A program made the translations under genes and the position numbers. This document shows positions 1 through 8,374 of a DNA stretch of 18,920 nt, one piece after another. Source of the DNA: Acidimicrobiaceae bacterium (GTDB lineage: Bacteria > Actinomycetota > Acidimicrobiia > Acidimicrobiales > RAAP-2); NCBI GenBank assembly GCA_003151555.1, contig PLXU01000032.1, positions 5,806-24,725 on the forward strand. Direction: 5' to 3'. The notes under the pieces are model-generated. The model ran no database searches and had not been told where the DNA came from. It was given only the letters and a program-made list of their open reading frames with translations. The first letter of the stretch is position 1. Each line of letters starts with the position of its first letter.

Positions 1-411
1 GCGCTCGAGCGCATGCACGACGCGCGCGAACTCATCAACGCGGCCGGCGTCGATGACGATCGGATCGTGTGGCTGGGCTTCTCCCAGGGGGCCTGCCTGG
101 CGACGGAGTACGTGGCGCGCGCTCACACCAGATTCGCTGGCCTCATCTGCTTCACTGGTGGGCTCATCGGTCCCACGTTCGAGTCACTGACCCGGCCCCG
201 CGAGGTGTCCGACATGCCGGTGTTCATGACGGTCTCCGATCACGACGAGTGGATACCCCTGGGGCGCGCCGAAGAAACGAGCCGGATATTTCAGCAAGCG
301 GGCGCCGACCTCGAGTTCGTGATCACCGCCGACACCGCGCACGAGATCGTGGACGACGCAATTGATGAGGCCCGTGACTTGCTCGACGAACTGAGCCCAC
401 CGAGCGCTTGA
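1..411 (+). CDS. Carboxylesterase/phospholipase-family alpha/beta hydrolase (3' part)
   Basis: This is the C-terminal part of a small serine hydrolase; the frame is open to base 1, so the start lies outside the window. Counting from the Met at base 13, the nucleophile elbow GFSQG holds Ser24, the expected acid is Asp78 in SDHDEWIP, and the base is His110 in DTAHEI. The order Ser-Asp-His and the HDxWIP context fit the phospholipase/carboxylesterase (Abhydrolase_2) family of about 200 to 220 residues, so roughly the first third is missing. Such enzymes hydrolyse short-chain esters in the cytoplasm; the substrate cannot be told. It converges on the minus-strand gene ending at 501, with a palindromic terminator between. 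Its position next to an aromatic operon could be chance, since it lies on the other strand. Confidence 0.8.
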   Translation, partial: ALERMHDARELINAAGVDDDRIVWLGFSQGACLATEYVARAHTRFAGLICFTGGLIGPTFESLTRPREVSDMPVFMTVSDHDEWIPLGRAEETSRIFQQAGADLEFVITADTAHEIVDDAIDEARDLLDELSPPSA

Positions 412-422
412 AGTCACCTGAA

Positions 423-462
423 ACCACAACACCGGCTGGCGTACGCCAGCCGGTGTTGTGGT
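423..462. terminator. 40-bp perfect palindrome, likely bidirectional terminator
   Basis: Bases 423-442 are the exact reverse complement of 443-462, with the centre at GCGTACGC. As RNA it would form a very stable stem of about 18 bp with a minimal loop. It lies 12 bp after the esterase stop codon and 38 bp beyond the stop of the minus-strand membrane protein, exactly between two convergent genes. Read on the minus strand it is followed at once by TTT; on the plus strand there is no T-run. A shared terminator is the simplest reading; an extruded cruciform or a protein site is possible. Confidence 0.7.
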
Positions 463-500
463 GTTGCACACTTCAAATTCAAGACATCTTCAATGGCTTG

Positions 501-1043
501 TTACGTTAAGGCCGGATCATCCAGTGCGAGCGGGTTATACAGCGCCCCTAGGTTGACTCCGTATAAGAGGTGCCACGCGTAGATGGCGAAGACCAGCTTC
601 CACCCTTCCGCGTGAATACCACCGAATCCAACGTTGTATCCCTTGAAGTAGATGTACGGCACGAGGAACGCGGCCGAAATGGTACCCAGGAGAATCGTTG
701 AGAAAATACACGCCTTGGCCATGTTCATCGCCGGCGTTACAACCTTTCCCATCATGGGGAAGAAAAACAGGGCAAACAGCAACGCAAAGATAATGCAGTC
801 CAGTCCGTGGAAGAACTCTCCCATGACGAACTGAACTACGAACGATCCTTTGGCGTCGATTGTCGCACCGGTGGCCTGAGGCCAGTCGAGCGCGGGAAGC
901 CCCACTCCCGGAAACCATATTCCCCACAGCGTTGTGAGTTGACCTGCGATTACGCCTGCCCACACGGCGGCGCCAATTGGATGTTTGGTTACCCAAATCC
1001 TCCAAGATCTGCCGGCGTTAAGGCCGCCTAATTGATTGTTCAT
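501..1043 (-). CDS. Small four-helix integral membrane protein, unknown function
   Basis: This 180-residue protein has four hydrophobic segments, at about residues 22-46, 68-97, 106-132 and 147-168, and a short N-terminal tail. Histidines lie inside helix 2 (GEFFHGLDC) and helix 4 (AWHLLYGVNLGALYNP), and Pro/Met-rich turns separate the helices. I do not recognise a named family with confidence; the layout, with a His and a GALY-type motif in the last helix, recalls small YagU/DUF6789-like membrane proteins. The ATG at 1043 is preceded by GGGGGG at 9 nt. It follows hapG of the hydroquinone operon by 146 bp on the same strand, and a plausible promoter lies in that gap. Involvement in aromatic uptake or tolerance is only a guess from position. 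Confidence 0.75.
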   Translation of the reverse strand: MNNQLGGLNAGRSWRIWVTKHPIGAAVWAGVIAGQLTTLWGIWFPGVGLPALDWPQATGATIDAKGSFVVQFVMGEFFHGLDCIIFALLFALFFFPMMGKVVTPAMNMAKACIFSTILLGTISAAFLVPYIYFKGYNVGFGGIHAEGWKLVFAIYAWHLLYGVNLGALYNPLALDDPALT

Positions 1044-1080
1044 TTAGTAGTTCCCCCCATTTTGTTTAACTCCAACCGCT

Positions 1081-1144
1081 TGCCATTTGGCACAACTTTT
1101 TGTACGACAGGAGTAATCATCCACGGAAAAAAGAGCCAAGTCAA
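1081..1144 (-). promoter_or_regulatory. Putative promoter and inverted repeat before the membrane protein gene
   Basis: On the minus strand, TTGACT (1139-1144) and GATGAT (1116-1121) are separated by exactly 17 bp, matching five and four bases of the sigma-70 consensus. The implied transcript would start near 1108, giving a leader of about 65 nt before the ATG at 1043. A short perfect inverted repeat, TGCCA-tt-TGGCA, lies just downstream at 1081-1092 and could be an operator. Promoter calls from sequence alone are weak; the spacing and the 146-bp gap are the support. Confidence 0.4.
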
Positions 1145-1189
1145 GCCCATTTAACTGCGAGCGCGCGCATTGAGCCTTCGACCGCCTTC

Positions 1190-2014
1190 TTACTCCTCAG
1201 TAACGTCCAGAACCAGGTCAAAAACGGCCGTTCCGCCATTCATGTCAATGATGAGACTTTCGCGTACACCGAACACGGCGTCGCTACTGAGATGGGGCGA
1301 ATCGGCATCGAAAGCGTGCGTTATCAGGGTTTTGAACCCCGGACGGGTAACCATGAAGTGGGTATGGGCGGGCCGCCAGGCGAGACGACCCGTCGCTGCC
1401 AGCATCTGGCCCACGGGACCATCCGTCGGAATCAGATAGTCCACCGGGCGCGAGGTGAGGATCTCAAAATGGCCGTCGGGACCGGTCTCGAAGACGCCTC
1501 GATAGCTGAATGGCGGACTGGCCGGATCTTGCACGTCATAGAGGCCGTTGGGGGCCACTTGCCACACGTCGAGGCGGGCGTGCTCGAGCGCTTTGCCGGC
1601 GGCGTCGCGGACCGTGCCCGAAAACACCAGCGGTTCGCCGTCATTGCCCTCGCGCGCGATCGACGAGCCCATCGCCATCTCCGGTGCGCCGGGGACGTAG
1701 AAGGGACCGAACACCGTCGGGTCGGTCGCGACGTCCGAGGGCATCTGGTTCAACATCTCGACCAGCATCGAGACGCCCAGGGTGTCCGAGAGCAGAATGA
1801 ACTCTTGGCGCACGTCGTCGCACTTTTGACCCGTGGCAGTCAGAAACTCGACGCCCGTCATCCACTCTTCGCGAGTCAACTTGGTCTCTTCGACGAAGGC
1901 GTAGAGATGCTTGACGGCGCTACGCAGGATCTCCACCAGTCGCGGATTCTGCTGCTCGTCGAAGCTTGCCTGCACCTCGGCCAAGTGATCTTGCGTGGTG
2001 ATCTTTTTTGTCAT
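1190..2014 (-). CDS. hapG: Intradiol ring-cleavage dioxygenase, probably hydroxyquinol 1,2-dioxygenase
   Basis: This 274-residue non-haem Fe(III) enzyme would cleave hydroxyquinol (1,2,4-trihydroxybenzene) between adjacent hydroxyls to maleylacetate. It has the N-terminal helical dimerisation domain of catechol/hydroxyquinol dioxygenases (about residues 20-90) and a beta-sandwich catalytic domain. The four iron ligands are visible: Tyr159 (NGLYDVQ), Tyr193 (VDYLIP), His217 and His219 (RPAHTHF). I chose the ATG at 2014 because AGGG sits 6 to 7 nt upstream and the family homology begins there; an upstream in-frame start would add 29 Arg/His-rich residues lying inside the thiolase gene. It is the last gene of the operon, 20 bp after the thiolase. 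Specificity for hydroxyquinol rather than catechol rests on the maleylacetate reductase neighbour, since no muconate cycloisomerase is present. Confidence 0.87.
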   Translation of the reverse strand: MTKKITTQDHLAEVQASFDEQQNPRLVEILRSAVKHLYAFVEETKLTREEWMTGVEFLTATGQKCDDVRQEFILLSDTLGVSMLVEMLNQMPSDVATDPTVFGPFYVPGAPEMAMGSSIAREGNDGEPLVFSGTVRDAAGKALEHARLDVWQVAPNGLYDVQDPASPPFSYRGVFETGPDGHFEILTSRPVDYLIPTDGPVGQMLAATGRLAWRPAHTHFMVTRPGFKTLITHAFDADSPHLSSDAVFGVRESLIIDMNGGTAVFDLVLDVTEE

Positions 2015-2034
2015 GAGGGTCCCTTGTCTAGAAG

Positions 2035-3216
2035 TCAGCGTGCGTCGAGCACGACGGCGATGCCCTGGCCGACGCCAATGCACATGGTGGCCAGTCCCCA
2101 TCCCCCTCCCCGGCGGTGGAGCTCGTGGGCCAAAGTGGTGAGGATGCGCGCGCCCGAGGCCCCGATGGGGTGTCCAATGGCGATCGCTCCCCCGTGGGGA
2201 TTGACGATCGCGGGATCAAGTTCGGGCCAGGACTGCAGGCCGGCGAGCGCCTGCGCGGCGAACGCCTCGTTAAGTTCGATCACGTTGAGATCAGCCCAGC
2301 CAATGCCGGCGCGGCGCAGCGCGACCTCGGCCGCCTGCACCGGAGCGATACAGAATCGCTGGGGTTCGACGGCGCTCAACGCGCGACTGGCCACCCGCGC
2401 CAGCGGCGTCGCGCCGTACTCGCCCAGCGCCGATTCGCTCATCAAGAGGATCGCCGCGGCCCCGTCGTTCATGGGCGAGGAGTTGCCGGCGGTCACCGAA
2501 CCGTCAGGACGAAAGACGGGCTTGAGCGCGGCCAGGCGCTCGAGCGAGGAGTCGGCGCGAACACATTCGTCCACGCGTAACGACGTCTCAGGCACGAGCA
2601 CCGTTTCGTCGTCGAAGACACCGTCGCGCCAGGCCGCCGCGGCGCGTTGGTGGCTGCGCGCGGCAAACTCATCCTGGGCCCCTCGCGAGATCGAAAACTC
2701 ATGGGCCGTGACCTCCGCGCCCTCGCCCAGGGCCACGGTCCACTCAGGGTCGAACGTGGGATTGACCATTCGCCACCCCAGGGTGGTCGAGTACATGGTC
2801 GCGTGGTCGCGCGGAAACGGTCGATCGGGCTTGGGCACCACCCAGGGCGCACGCGTCATGGACTCGACGCCGCCGGCGACCAGCACCTGGGCGTCGCCGC
2901 TCTCCACTTCGCGGCTGGCCTGGACAACGGACTCGAGACCGGACCCGCACAGTCGGTTGACGGTGCTGCCGGGCACCGAGACCGGCAGTCCGGCCAGCAA
3001 CGAGGCCATCCGTCCGACGTTGCGGTTTTCCTCGCCGGCTCCGTTCGAGTTGCCGAGCACCACCCCGTCGACGGCCGAAGGCTCCAACGAAGGGTGGCGC
3101 TCGAGCAGTGACGCAATGGTGCTCGCCGCCAGATCGTCGGGGCGCACGCTGGCCAGCGCGCCACCGATCTTGCCCAGCGGCGTGCGCACGGCGTCAACGA
3201 TGTAGGCCGAAGCCAC
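2035..3216 (-). CDS. pcaF: 3-oxoadipyl-CoA thiolase (acetyl-CoA acyltransferase)
   Basis: This 393-residue thiolase matches the usual family length. It carries the nucleophile Cys90 (VNRLCGSGLES), the catalytic His349 (GGAIAIGHPIGASGAR) and the second Cys379 (MCIGVGQG). In this operon it would split 3-oxoadipyl-CoA with CoA into succinyl-CoA and acetyl-CoA, the final step delivering carbon to the TCA cycle. The start is a GTG at 3214-3216 that shares one base with the stop of the maleylacetate reductase (TAGTG), with a GGGGGAG element about 9 nt upstream, so translation is probably coupled. By sequence alone it could be a general beta-ketothiolase; the adjacent 3-oxoadipate CoA-transferase genes decide the assignment. 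Confidence 0.9.
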   Translation of the reverse strand: MASAYIVDAVRTPLGKIGGALASVRPDDLAASTIASLLERHPSLEPSAVDGVVLGNSNGAGEENRNVGRMASLLAGLPVSVPGSTVNRLCGSGLESVVQASREVESGDAQVLVAGGVESMTRAPWVVPKPDRPFPRDHATMYSTTLGWRMVNPTFDPEWTVALGEGAEVTAHEFSISRGAQDEFAARSHQRAAAAWRDGVFDDETVLVPETSLRVDECVRADSSLERLAALKPVFRPDGSVTAGNSSPMNDGAAAILLMSESALGEYGATPLARVASRALSAVEPQRFCIAPVQAAEVALRRAGIGWADLNVIELNEAFAAQALAGLQSWPELDPAIVNPHGGAIAIGHPIGASGARILTTLAHELHRRGGGWGLATMCIGVGQGIAVVLDAR

Positions 3217-4268
3217 TAGGGTCGCTCCCCCTTGACGCAGTTGGTGAGAAATTCAATGGCCTGGGCCTCATTGATAGGCCTCACGTTTGACGTACATTCG
3301 GCGACCACCAGCGGCGCGGCGCGCGCCACGCCCTCCGGGGGCATTCCTATTTCCAAGAGGCTGGCGGGCGTTTCGAGGTCCCGCGCCAAGTCGTACAGTT
3401 TGCCGGCCGCGTCGCCGCCCAGCACTTGACTCAGGCATTCATACGCCTCGGCAATGGCCGGCGCGTTGAAGGCCAGCGCGTGGGGTAGCACCACCGCATT
3501 CATCTGGCCATGGTCCAGTCCGTAAAGGCCGCCCAGTACGTGACAGGTCTTGTGATGCAGTGCCGTACCCACCACGGCCAACGCGGTGCCGGCCAGGTAC
3601 GCGCCGTAGAGGACCTGGGACCGCTCCTCAATTGAGGCCGGTGACGCGTGCATGAGCGGCAAATGGGTGCTGAGGACCCGCACCGATTCGAGCGCCAGGG
3701 CCGACATGACCGGGTTGGCCCCCGGTCCGTACAGTCCCTCCACCGCGTGGGCCAACGCGTTCATGGCGCTCGGACCGGCGATGGCAATGGGCAGTCCGAG
3801 CGTGAGTTCGGGATCGTAGATCACGGTCTTGGGCAACACGACTAGGTCCCGACCCGTCTCCTTGTGCTCGCCGTCCGAGAGGCCCCAAATGGGCGTGAGT
3901 TCCGATCCAGCGTAGGTAGTGGGGATGCAGATCTGGGGCAAGCGGTGCGACAAGGACACCGCCTTGCCAAACCCGGTGGCCGATCCGCCACCGAGCGTGA
4001 CGGTCGCCGTTGCCCCCGATGACGTGGCGAGGGCTCGCACTTTCTCGGCCAGGTTCTTCGGCACGTGTTGGGCGACATCGGTGTAGACCGCCACGCATCG
4101 CTCACCCAAGGCGCCGGAGATTTCATCGATCGTCACCTCGTCGTGCGCGTCCGCGATCAGCAGGATGCGGGTGGCCTCCAGGCGATCGGCCTCCGCACCC
4201 ACTTCCACTCGTCGCCCGACACCGAAGATCACCCGATTGGACAGCGCCTCGTAGACGAAGGGCTCCAT
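3216..4268 (-). CDS. hapF: Maleylacetate reductase (iron-type alcohol dehydrogenase family)
   Basis: This 350-residue protein has the typical length of maleylacetate reductases, which use NAD(P)H to reduce maleylacetate to 3-oxoadipate. Visible features are the nucleotide-binding GGGSATGFGK loop (residues 93-102), the family signature PTTYAGSELTP (116-126), the KTVIYDPELTLGLP stretch, and His-containing motifs NALAHAVEG, ALHHKTCHVLGG and GLDHGQMNAVVLPH in the C-terminal helical domain. The ATG at 4268 lies 3 bp after the pcaJ stop. Maleylacetate is the common product of the two ring-cleavage branches encoded here, so this enzyme joins them. The related glycerol or alcohol dehydrogenases are less likely given the neighbours. 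Confidence 0.92.
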   Translation of the reverse strand: MEPFVYEALSNRVIFGVGRRVEVGAEADRLEATRILLIADAHDEVTIDEISGALGERCVAVYTDVAQHVPKNLAEKVRALATSSGATATVTLGGGSATGFGKAVSLSHRLPQICIPTTYAGSELTPIWGLSDGEHKETGRDLVVLPKTVIYDPELTLGLPIAIAGPSAMNALAHAVEGLYGPGANPVMSALALESVRVLSTHLPLMHASPASIEERSQVLYGAYLAGTALAVVGTALHHKTCHVLGGLYGLDHGQMNAVVLPHALAFNAPAIAEAYECLSQVLGGDAAGKLYDLARDLETPASLLEIGMPPEGVARAAPLVVAECTSNVRPINEAQAIEFLTNCVKGERP

Positions 4269-4271
4269 GAT

Positions 4272-5045
4272 CTAGGCGCCCACGAAGTTGCGTAGCGCGC
4301 GTAGTTCGTCGTGCGTGGGCGGTGTCGTCACGCCGACGTGGTCGGCCACACGTAACGGCCAGCCGGTCTGGGCGAGCACGTCGGCGATCTCGACGCCGGG
4401 GTGGACACTGACCAGTACAAACTCCGACGTCTCGGGGTCGCAGCGCAACACGGCGAGGTCGGTGATGATGGCTTGGGGACCGGAACCCGGGAGACCTAGC
4501 TTCGCTCGATAATCTCTGCCGTCGCCCTGACCCACCGAGGTAATGAAATCCAACGTCTCGACCAGGCTCCGCGGGCTGTGACGAAGCGTGATGATCACTC
4601 GCGCGCAGGACGTCGCAATTTCCGGCGCGCCGCCCGCGCCGGGGAGGCGAACCGTCGGCGATCCGTAGTCGCCGACCACGGTGGTGTTGATGTTGCCGAA
4701 GCGATCAACTTGGGCCGCGCCCAGGAAGCCGACGTCGATGCGACCGGCCTGCAGCCAGTAGGCAAAAATCTCCGGGACGCTAATCACCGCGTCGGCCGTG
4801 CGACTAAGAATGGCGTCGCCGATCGAAGGGGGCAGTCGATCCGGCTTGGCGCCAATGCAACCGGACTCGTAGATCAGCACCACGTCGGGCGCGTGCGTGG
4901 CCCGCGCGAGGTTGGCGGCCGTGCTCGGCAACCCAATGCCCACGAAGCAGGTGGTGCCACTCGTAAGCTCGCGCGCGGCGGCGACGGTCATCATCTCATC
5001 GCGGGTCCAGCCACGCGCCTCGGCGTCTACGCTCTGTTCAGCCAT
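4272..5045 (-). CDS. pcaJ: 3-oxoadipate CoA-transferase, beta subunit
   Basis: This 257-residue protein is the B subunit of a class I CoA-transferase. The subunit pattern (about 288 + 257 residues) is that of the glutaconate CoA-transferase-like CatI/CatJ type rather than the smaller PcaIJ type. GIGLPSTAANLA (residues 36-47) and the Glu60-Ser-Gly motif in LIYESGCIG mark the region of the catalytic glutamate that forms the enzyme-CoA thioester. With the alpha subunit it moves CoA from succinyl-CoA to 3-oxoadipate. The ATG at 5045 lies inside the end of pcaI, an 8-bp overlap, which favours coupled synthesis in equal amounts. A glutaconate substrate is the main alternative, ruled less likely by the maleylacetate reductase and thiolase genes alongside. 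Confidence 0.9.
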   Translation of the reverse strand: MAEQSVDAEARGWTRDEMMTVAAARELTSGTTCFVGIGLPSTAANLARATHAPDVVLIYESGCIGAKPDRLPPSIGDAILSRTADAVISVPEIFAYWLQAGRIDVGFLGAAQVDRFGNINTTVVGDYGSPTVRLPGAGGAPEIATSCARVIITLRHSPRSLVETLDFITSVGQGDGRDYRAKLGLPGSGPQAIITDLAVLRCDPETSEFVLVSVHPGVEIADVLAQTGWPLRVADHVGVTTPPTHDELRALRNFVGA

Positions 5046-5904
5046 CGAGGTCCCCTAGCAGCGACGGGTCGAGCGACTCGAGGAACGCCGCGTGATCGGC
5101 GGTGGAGAGCACGTGTTCGTCCATCCACGCTCCAAACTGGGCGAGGTCCTTGCTGATGGGCTCCCACTGGGCGTAGAAGGCGCTCGCGCGCAGCGAGTAG
5201 TCCAGCGCGTACGAGGGATAGGAACCCGAAGGCACCACGGCGATGTCATCGACGACCCACGACGGCAGCACCACGCCGTTGGTACGCGGTGAGAACTCGT
5301 CGACCACCTCTTCGACCAACACGATCGACCGTGTCGACGCGAGCACCGTCTCCTTTTGCACGCCGGTAATCCCCCACATCATGACGTTGCCGTCGCGGTC
5401 GGCCTGTTGGGCGCAGATGACGCCCACGTCAGGATGAAGGGCCGGCACGGCCGCGAGGTTTTCGCCGGTGAAGGGACACGTAACCCAACGAATGGTCGGC
5501 GTGATGCTCGCCAGGTCGGTACCCGCGTAGCCGCGCAGCATGCCGAAGGGCAGCCCCGAGGCGCCGGCCTGATACCGGGTCGCCATGCCGGCGTGGCTGT
5601 GCTCTTCAATCTCGAGCGGGTGAGGCACCGAGTGCTCCACGGCGTCGCGGAATCGATGCAGTGATCCGGCGCCGGGGTTGCCCGCCCACGAGAAGATCAA
5701 CTTTCGCGCGCAGCCCATGCCAATCAGCTGGTCGTAGATGATGTCGGGGGTCATGCGCACCAAGGTCAAGTCCTGGCGCCGCTGACGGATGATTTCGTGA
5801 CCCGCGGCGAAGGGGATGAGGTGGGTGAAGCCCTCCAGGGCCACGGTGTCGCCGTCGTGGACGTGCTCGGCGACGGCGTCACGCAACGAAGAAAAACGGG
5901 CCAT
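5038..5904 (-). CDS. pcaI: 3-oxoadipate CoA-transferase, alpha subunit
   Basis: This 288-residue protein is the A subunit partner of the following gene. The N-terminal GDTVALEGFTHLIPFAAGHE stretch (about residues 18-37) and MTPDIIYDQLIGMG (51-64) are typical of the CatI/glutaconate CoA-transferase A type. I chose the ATG at 5904, which overlaps the stop of the dehydrogenase gene as TGATG with GAGG 8 nt upstream; an in-frame GTG at 5925 would add only seven residues lying inside the dehydrogenase gene. The family usually begins with a sequence like MARFSSLRDAV, which supports this choice. It acts in the cytoplasm on 3-oxoadipate and succinyl-CoA. Confidence 0.9.
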   Translation of the reverse strand: MARFSSLRDAVAEHVHDGDTVALEGFTHLIPFAAGHEIIRQRRQDLTLVRMTPDIIYDQLIGMGCARKLIFSWAGNPGAGSLHRFRDAVEHSVPHPLEIEEHSHAGMATRYQAGASGLPFGMLRGYAGTDLASITPTIRWVTCPFTGENLAAVPALHPDVGVICAQQADRDGNVMMWGITGVQKETVLASTRSIVLVEEVVDEFSPRTNGVVLPSWVVDDIAVVPSGSYPSYALDYSLRASAFYAQWEPISKDLAQFGAWMDEHVLSTADHAAFLESLDPSLLGDLDG

Positions 5905-7376
5905 CAGCTGGGCCTCGGGTACCACGCCGGTATCCGAGCGTCAACATTGATCCATACGGACTTTGACTGGCTGTACTCGTGCATTGCCTCAAAGCCCATC
6001 TCGCGGCCGTAACCCGATTGACCAATGCCGCCGAAGGGCGAGCCGGGGCCCACGCGTTTGTAACAGTTCACCCAGACCATGCCGGCCTGCAGCGAGCGCG
6101 CGACGCGGTGGGCGCGTGACAGGTCGCTCGTCCACAGTCCGCTGCCCAGGCCGTAGTCCGTGGCGTTGGCGATCTCGAGCGCCTCTTCTTCGTTCGAGAA
6201 CGTGGTGACGGTGACAAAAGGGCCAAAGACTTCTTCTTGGGACACGCGGTCACGCGCCTTGGCCCTCATCACGGTCGGCTCGATGTAGTAGCCGTTCGCG
6301 CACGCCGGGTCTTGGGGGGCCCTACCTCCGGTGAGCAGTTCGCCCCCTTGGTCAAGGGCGATCTGCACGTAGTCCAGAACCCGACCGCGGTGCTGGGCCG
6401 AGGTGAGCGGTCCCATCTCGGTCTCCGGATTGAGCGGGTTGCCGACCCGAATCGAACTCGCCAGGGCCACGAACTTTTCCACGAACTCATCGGCGACGGC
6501 CTCGTGGAGGATGAGGCGCGATCCGGCGATGCAGGCCTGTCCCTGATTGTGAAAGATGGCGAAAGCCGAGCCGTTGACCGCCGCCGTTAAGTTGGCGTCG
6601 TCAAAGACGATGTTGGCGCCCTTGCCGCCCAATTCCAGTTGCACTCGTTTGACGTTGCCCGCCGACATGGCCACGATCTCGCGGCCCGTCGCCGTAGAGC
6701 CGGTGAAGCTGATCTTGCCCACCTGAGGATGCGATGCGAGCCGCGCCCCCGCGCGCTGACCATAGCCGGGCACCACGTTGACCACCCCCGGGGGGAAACC
6801 GGCTTCGTCAATCAACTCACAAAGGCGAAGGGTGCTGAGCGGCACCAACTCCGAGGGCTTCATGACGGCGCAGTTGCCGGCCGCCAGCGCCGGTCCCAAT
6901 TTCCAGCCGCAGAACATCAACGGGAAGTTCCAGGGGACGATCTGGCCGACCACGCCGATGGGCTCGTGCGTCACGTAGTTCAAGAACCCCGCGTCGGCCG
7001 GTGGCAAATACCCTTCGTGCTTGTCGGCCATGCCCCCGAAATATCGGAAGGTGGCGACGGTACGCGGCACGTCCAACATCGTGGTGTCGCGCAGCGGATG
7101 ACCGGTGTCGATCGACTCCAGCCGCGCCAGTTCCTCGGCGTTGGCTTCAATAATGTCGGCGAGTCGAAGTAACAGCCGACCTCGATCGGCGCTGGACGTG
7201 CACGACCATTTGGGAAAGGCCCGTCCGGCGGCCTCCACGGCCCGATCGATGTCGTCGGGACCGCCCTCGGACACTTGCGCCAACAGTTCGCCGTCGTGCG
7301 GATTGAGCACGTCGAGCGTCGCGCCATCGAGGGCCTCTACGAACTGGCCATCGATGTAAAGACCGCGCTCGATCAA
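5904..7376 (-). CDS. hapE: 4-hydroxymuconic semialdehyde dehydrogenase (aldehyde dehydrogenase family)
   Basis: This 490-residue NAD(P)-dependent aldehyde dehydrogenase has all family landmarks: Asn150 in IVPWNFP, Lys173 in VMKPSE, the cofactor motif FTGSTATG (224-231), the general base Glu248 in QLELGGKG and the catalytic Cys282 in NQGQACIAGS. The reaction in this context is oxidation of 4-hydroxymuconic semialdehyde, the hydroquinone ring-cleavage product, to maleylacetate. The start is a TTG at 7374-7376, 7 bp after the hapD stop and with GAGG 5 nt upstream. Sequence alone would allow other aldehydes (betaine- or aminomuconate-semialdehyde-type enzymes look alike); the place directly behind both dioxygenase subunits gives the specific name. 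Confidence 0.87.
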   Translation of the reverse strand: MIERGLYIDGQFVEALDGATLDVLNPHDGELLAQVSEGGPDDIDRAVEAAGRAFPKWSCTSSADRGRLLLRLADIIEANAEELARLESIDTGHPLRDTTMLDVPRTVATFRYFGGMADKHEGYLPPADAGFLNYVTHEPIGVVGQIVPWNFPLMFCGWKLGPALAAGNCAVMKPSELVPLSTLRLCELIDEAGFPPGVVNVVPGYGQRAGARLASHPQVGKISFTGSTATGREIVAMSAGNVKRVQLELGGKGANIVFDDANLTAAVNGSAFAIFHNQGQACIAGSRLILHEAVADEFVEKFVALASSIRVGNPLNPETEMGPLTSAQHRGRVLDYVQIALDQGGELLTGGRAPQDPACANGYYIEPTVMRAKARDRVSQEEVFGPFVTVTTFSNEEEALEIANATDYGLGSGLWTSDLSRAHRVARSLQAGMVWVNCYKRVGPGSPFGGIGQSGYGREMGFEAMHEYSQSKSVWINVDARIPAWYPRPS

Positions 7377-7383
7377 AGAAACC

Positions 7384-8364
7384 TCAGAATCGCACGGGTA
7401 CGGTCGGCGCTTCGCCGCGGGCGATCATGCCCGGCAACTCGGCCGAGTTGTTCTCCCACACTAGGAGCATCGATCGCTTGGGCGAATAGCCCTGATGACG
7501 TATGTCCGCCGGCATCGCCGCGCAGTCTCCGGCCTTCATCACGACCTTCGCCCGCGGCCGACCAGTGTCACGGTCCTCGACCTCCCAGACAATCTCGTCG
7601 CTCAGCTGGATGAACCACTCCACCCGGTCGTTGCCGTGAATGATCGGCAGGATGAACTCTTCGGTCGTGGGACACATCAGGCTGTCGCGGCAGACCGATA
7701 CCACCGATGGATTCCAGGTGACGTCACTGCGCGAGAGATACGAGAAGAAGTTGAAGGCCGAGACCTCGGCTTCGTAACCCGGTTCGACCACCACCTTCGG
7801 CTCTGACTGATCAACGTCGGCGAACATGCGGTTGATTGGGTAGCCCGATTCATCGCTGCGCAACGGCTCGTCGCCGGGCAGGCCCACCATGCGATTGGCG
7901 GTCACGCGGTCACGCGAGACCGCGGACAAGTTATCGCCATTCTTGGTTCCGTAGGCGGAGCCGGTCTCCTGGGGAGCGGCGAACGGGTCGAACTCCTCGT
8001 TCACCCAATCGTTGAGTATTGCCTGGAACGTGGCCTTGAGTTCGTCGTGGGGGAAGTTCTCCGAGTGATCCAGCTCCGCCTGACGATAGGCCTCGTTGAA
8101 GCGCCCGGCGAACAGGTCCACGTTGCCGTAGTGGTTGAGCGTGCCGATGACCGCGTCGAAGTTGACCGTGCCGTAAAAAAAGTTCCAGGCGACGTCGCGC
8201 ATGAGAGCCTTGAGAAAGGGCTCGATGGCGGCCACGTGACGTCCGGTGGGCCATTCGACGTGCACGAAGTACTCGTCACGTTCGAACTTGAATCCGCCCA
8301 CGGTGAAGGGCCGGTAGCCGAACTCGTTGGGCTCGTCGCCGAGCGTTGCTTGTTGAGTGCTCAT
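7384..8364 (-). CDS. hapD: Hydroquinone 1,2-dioxygenase, large (iron-binding) subunit
   Basis: This 326-residue protein matches the large subunit of type II hydroquinone dioxygenases (HapD/PnpD, known from 4-hydroxyacetophenone and 4-nitrophenol degraders). The C-terminal cupin-like domain holds His243, Asn245 and Glu249 (HGNDRVE) and His290 (DIRHQGYSP). The spacing, H-x-N-x3-E then H 47 residues after the first His, agrees with the Fe(II) site I recall from the PnpCD structure. The N-terminal half (EYFVHVEWPTGRH, then ALMRDVAWNFFYGTVNFD) is the all-alpha part. It would open hydroquinone with O2 to 4-hydroxymuconic semialdehyde. The ATG at 8364 follows hapC by 10 bp with GAGGAG upstream. The older name would be an unassigned cupin protein; the adjacent small subunit makes the call firm. 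Confidence 0.9.
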   Translation of the reverse strand: MSTQQATLGDEPNEFGYRPFTVGGFKFERDEYFVHVEWPTGRHVAAIEPFLKALMRDVAWNFFYGTVNFDAVIGTLNHYGNVDLFAGRFNEAYRQAELDHSENFPHDELKATFQAILNDWVNEEFDPFAAPQETGSAYGTKNGDNLSAVSRDRVTANRMVGLPGDEPLRSDESGYPINRMFADVDQSEPKVVVEPGYEAEVSAFNFFSYLSRSDVTWNPSVVSVCRDSLMCPTTEEFILPIIHGNDRVEWFIQLSDEIVWEVEDRDTGRPRAKVVMKAGDCAAMPADIRHQGYSPKRSMLLVWENNSAELPGMIARGEAPTVPVRF

Positions 8365-8374
8365 GTTGATCTCC

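Noticed and set aside
1100..3205. A 701-codon open frame on the plus strand
   Set aside because: It lies antisense to the intradiol dioxygenase and thiolase genes, both with full catalytic motifs. Its translation is low-complexity Ser/Arg/Ala-rich, as expected for the mirror frame of GC-rich genes.
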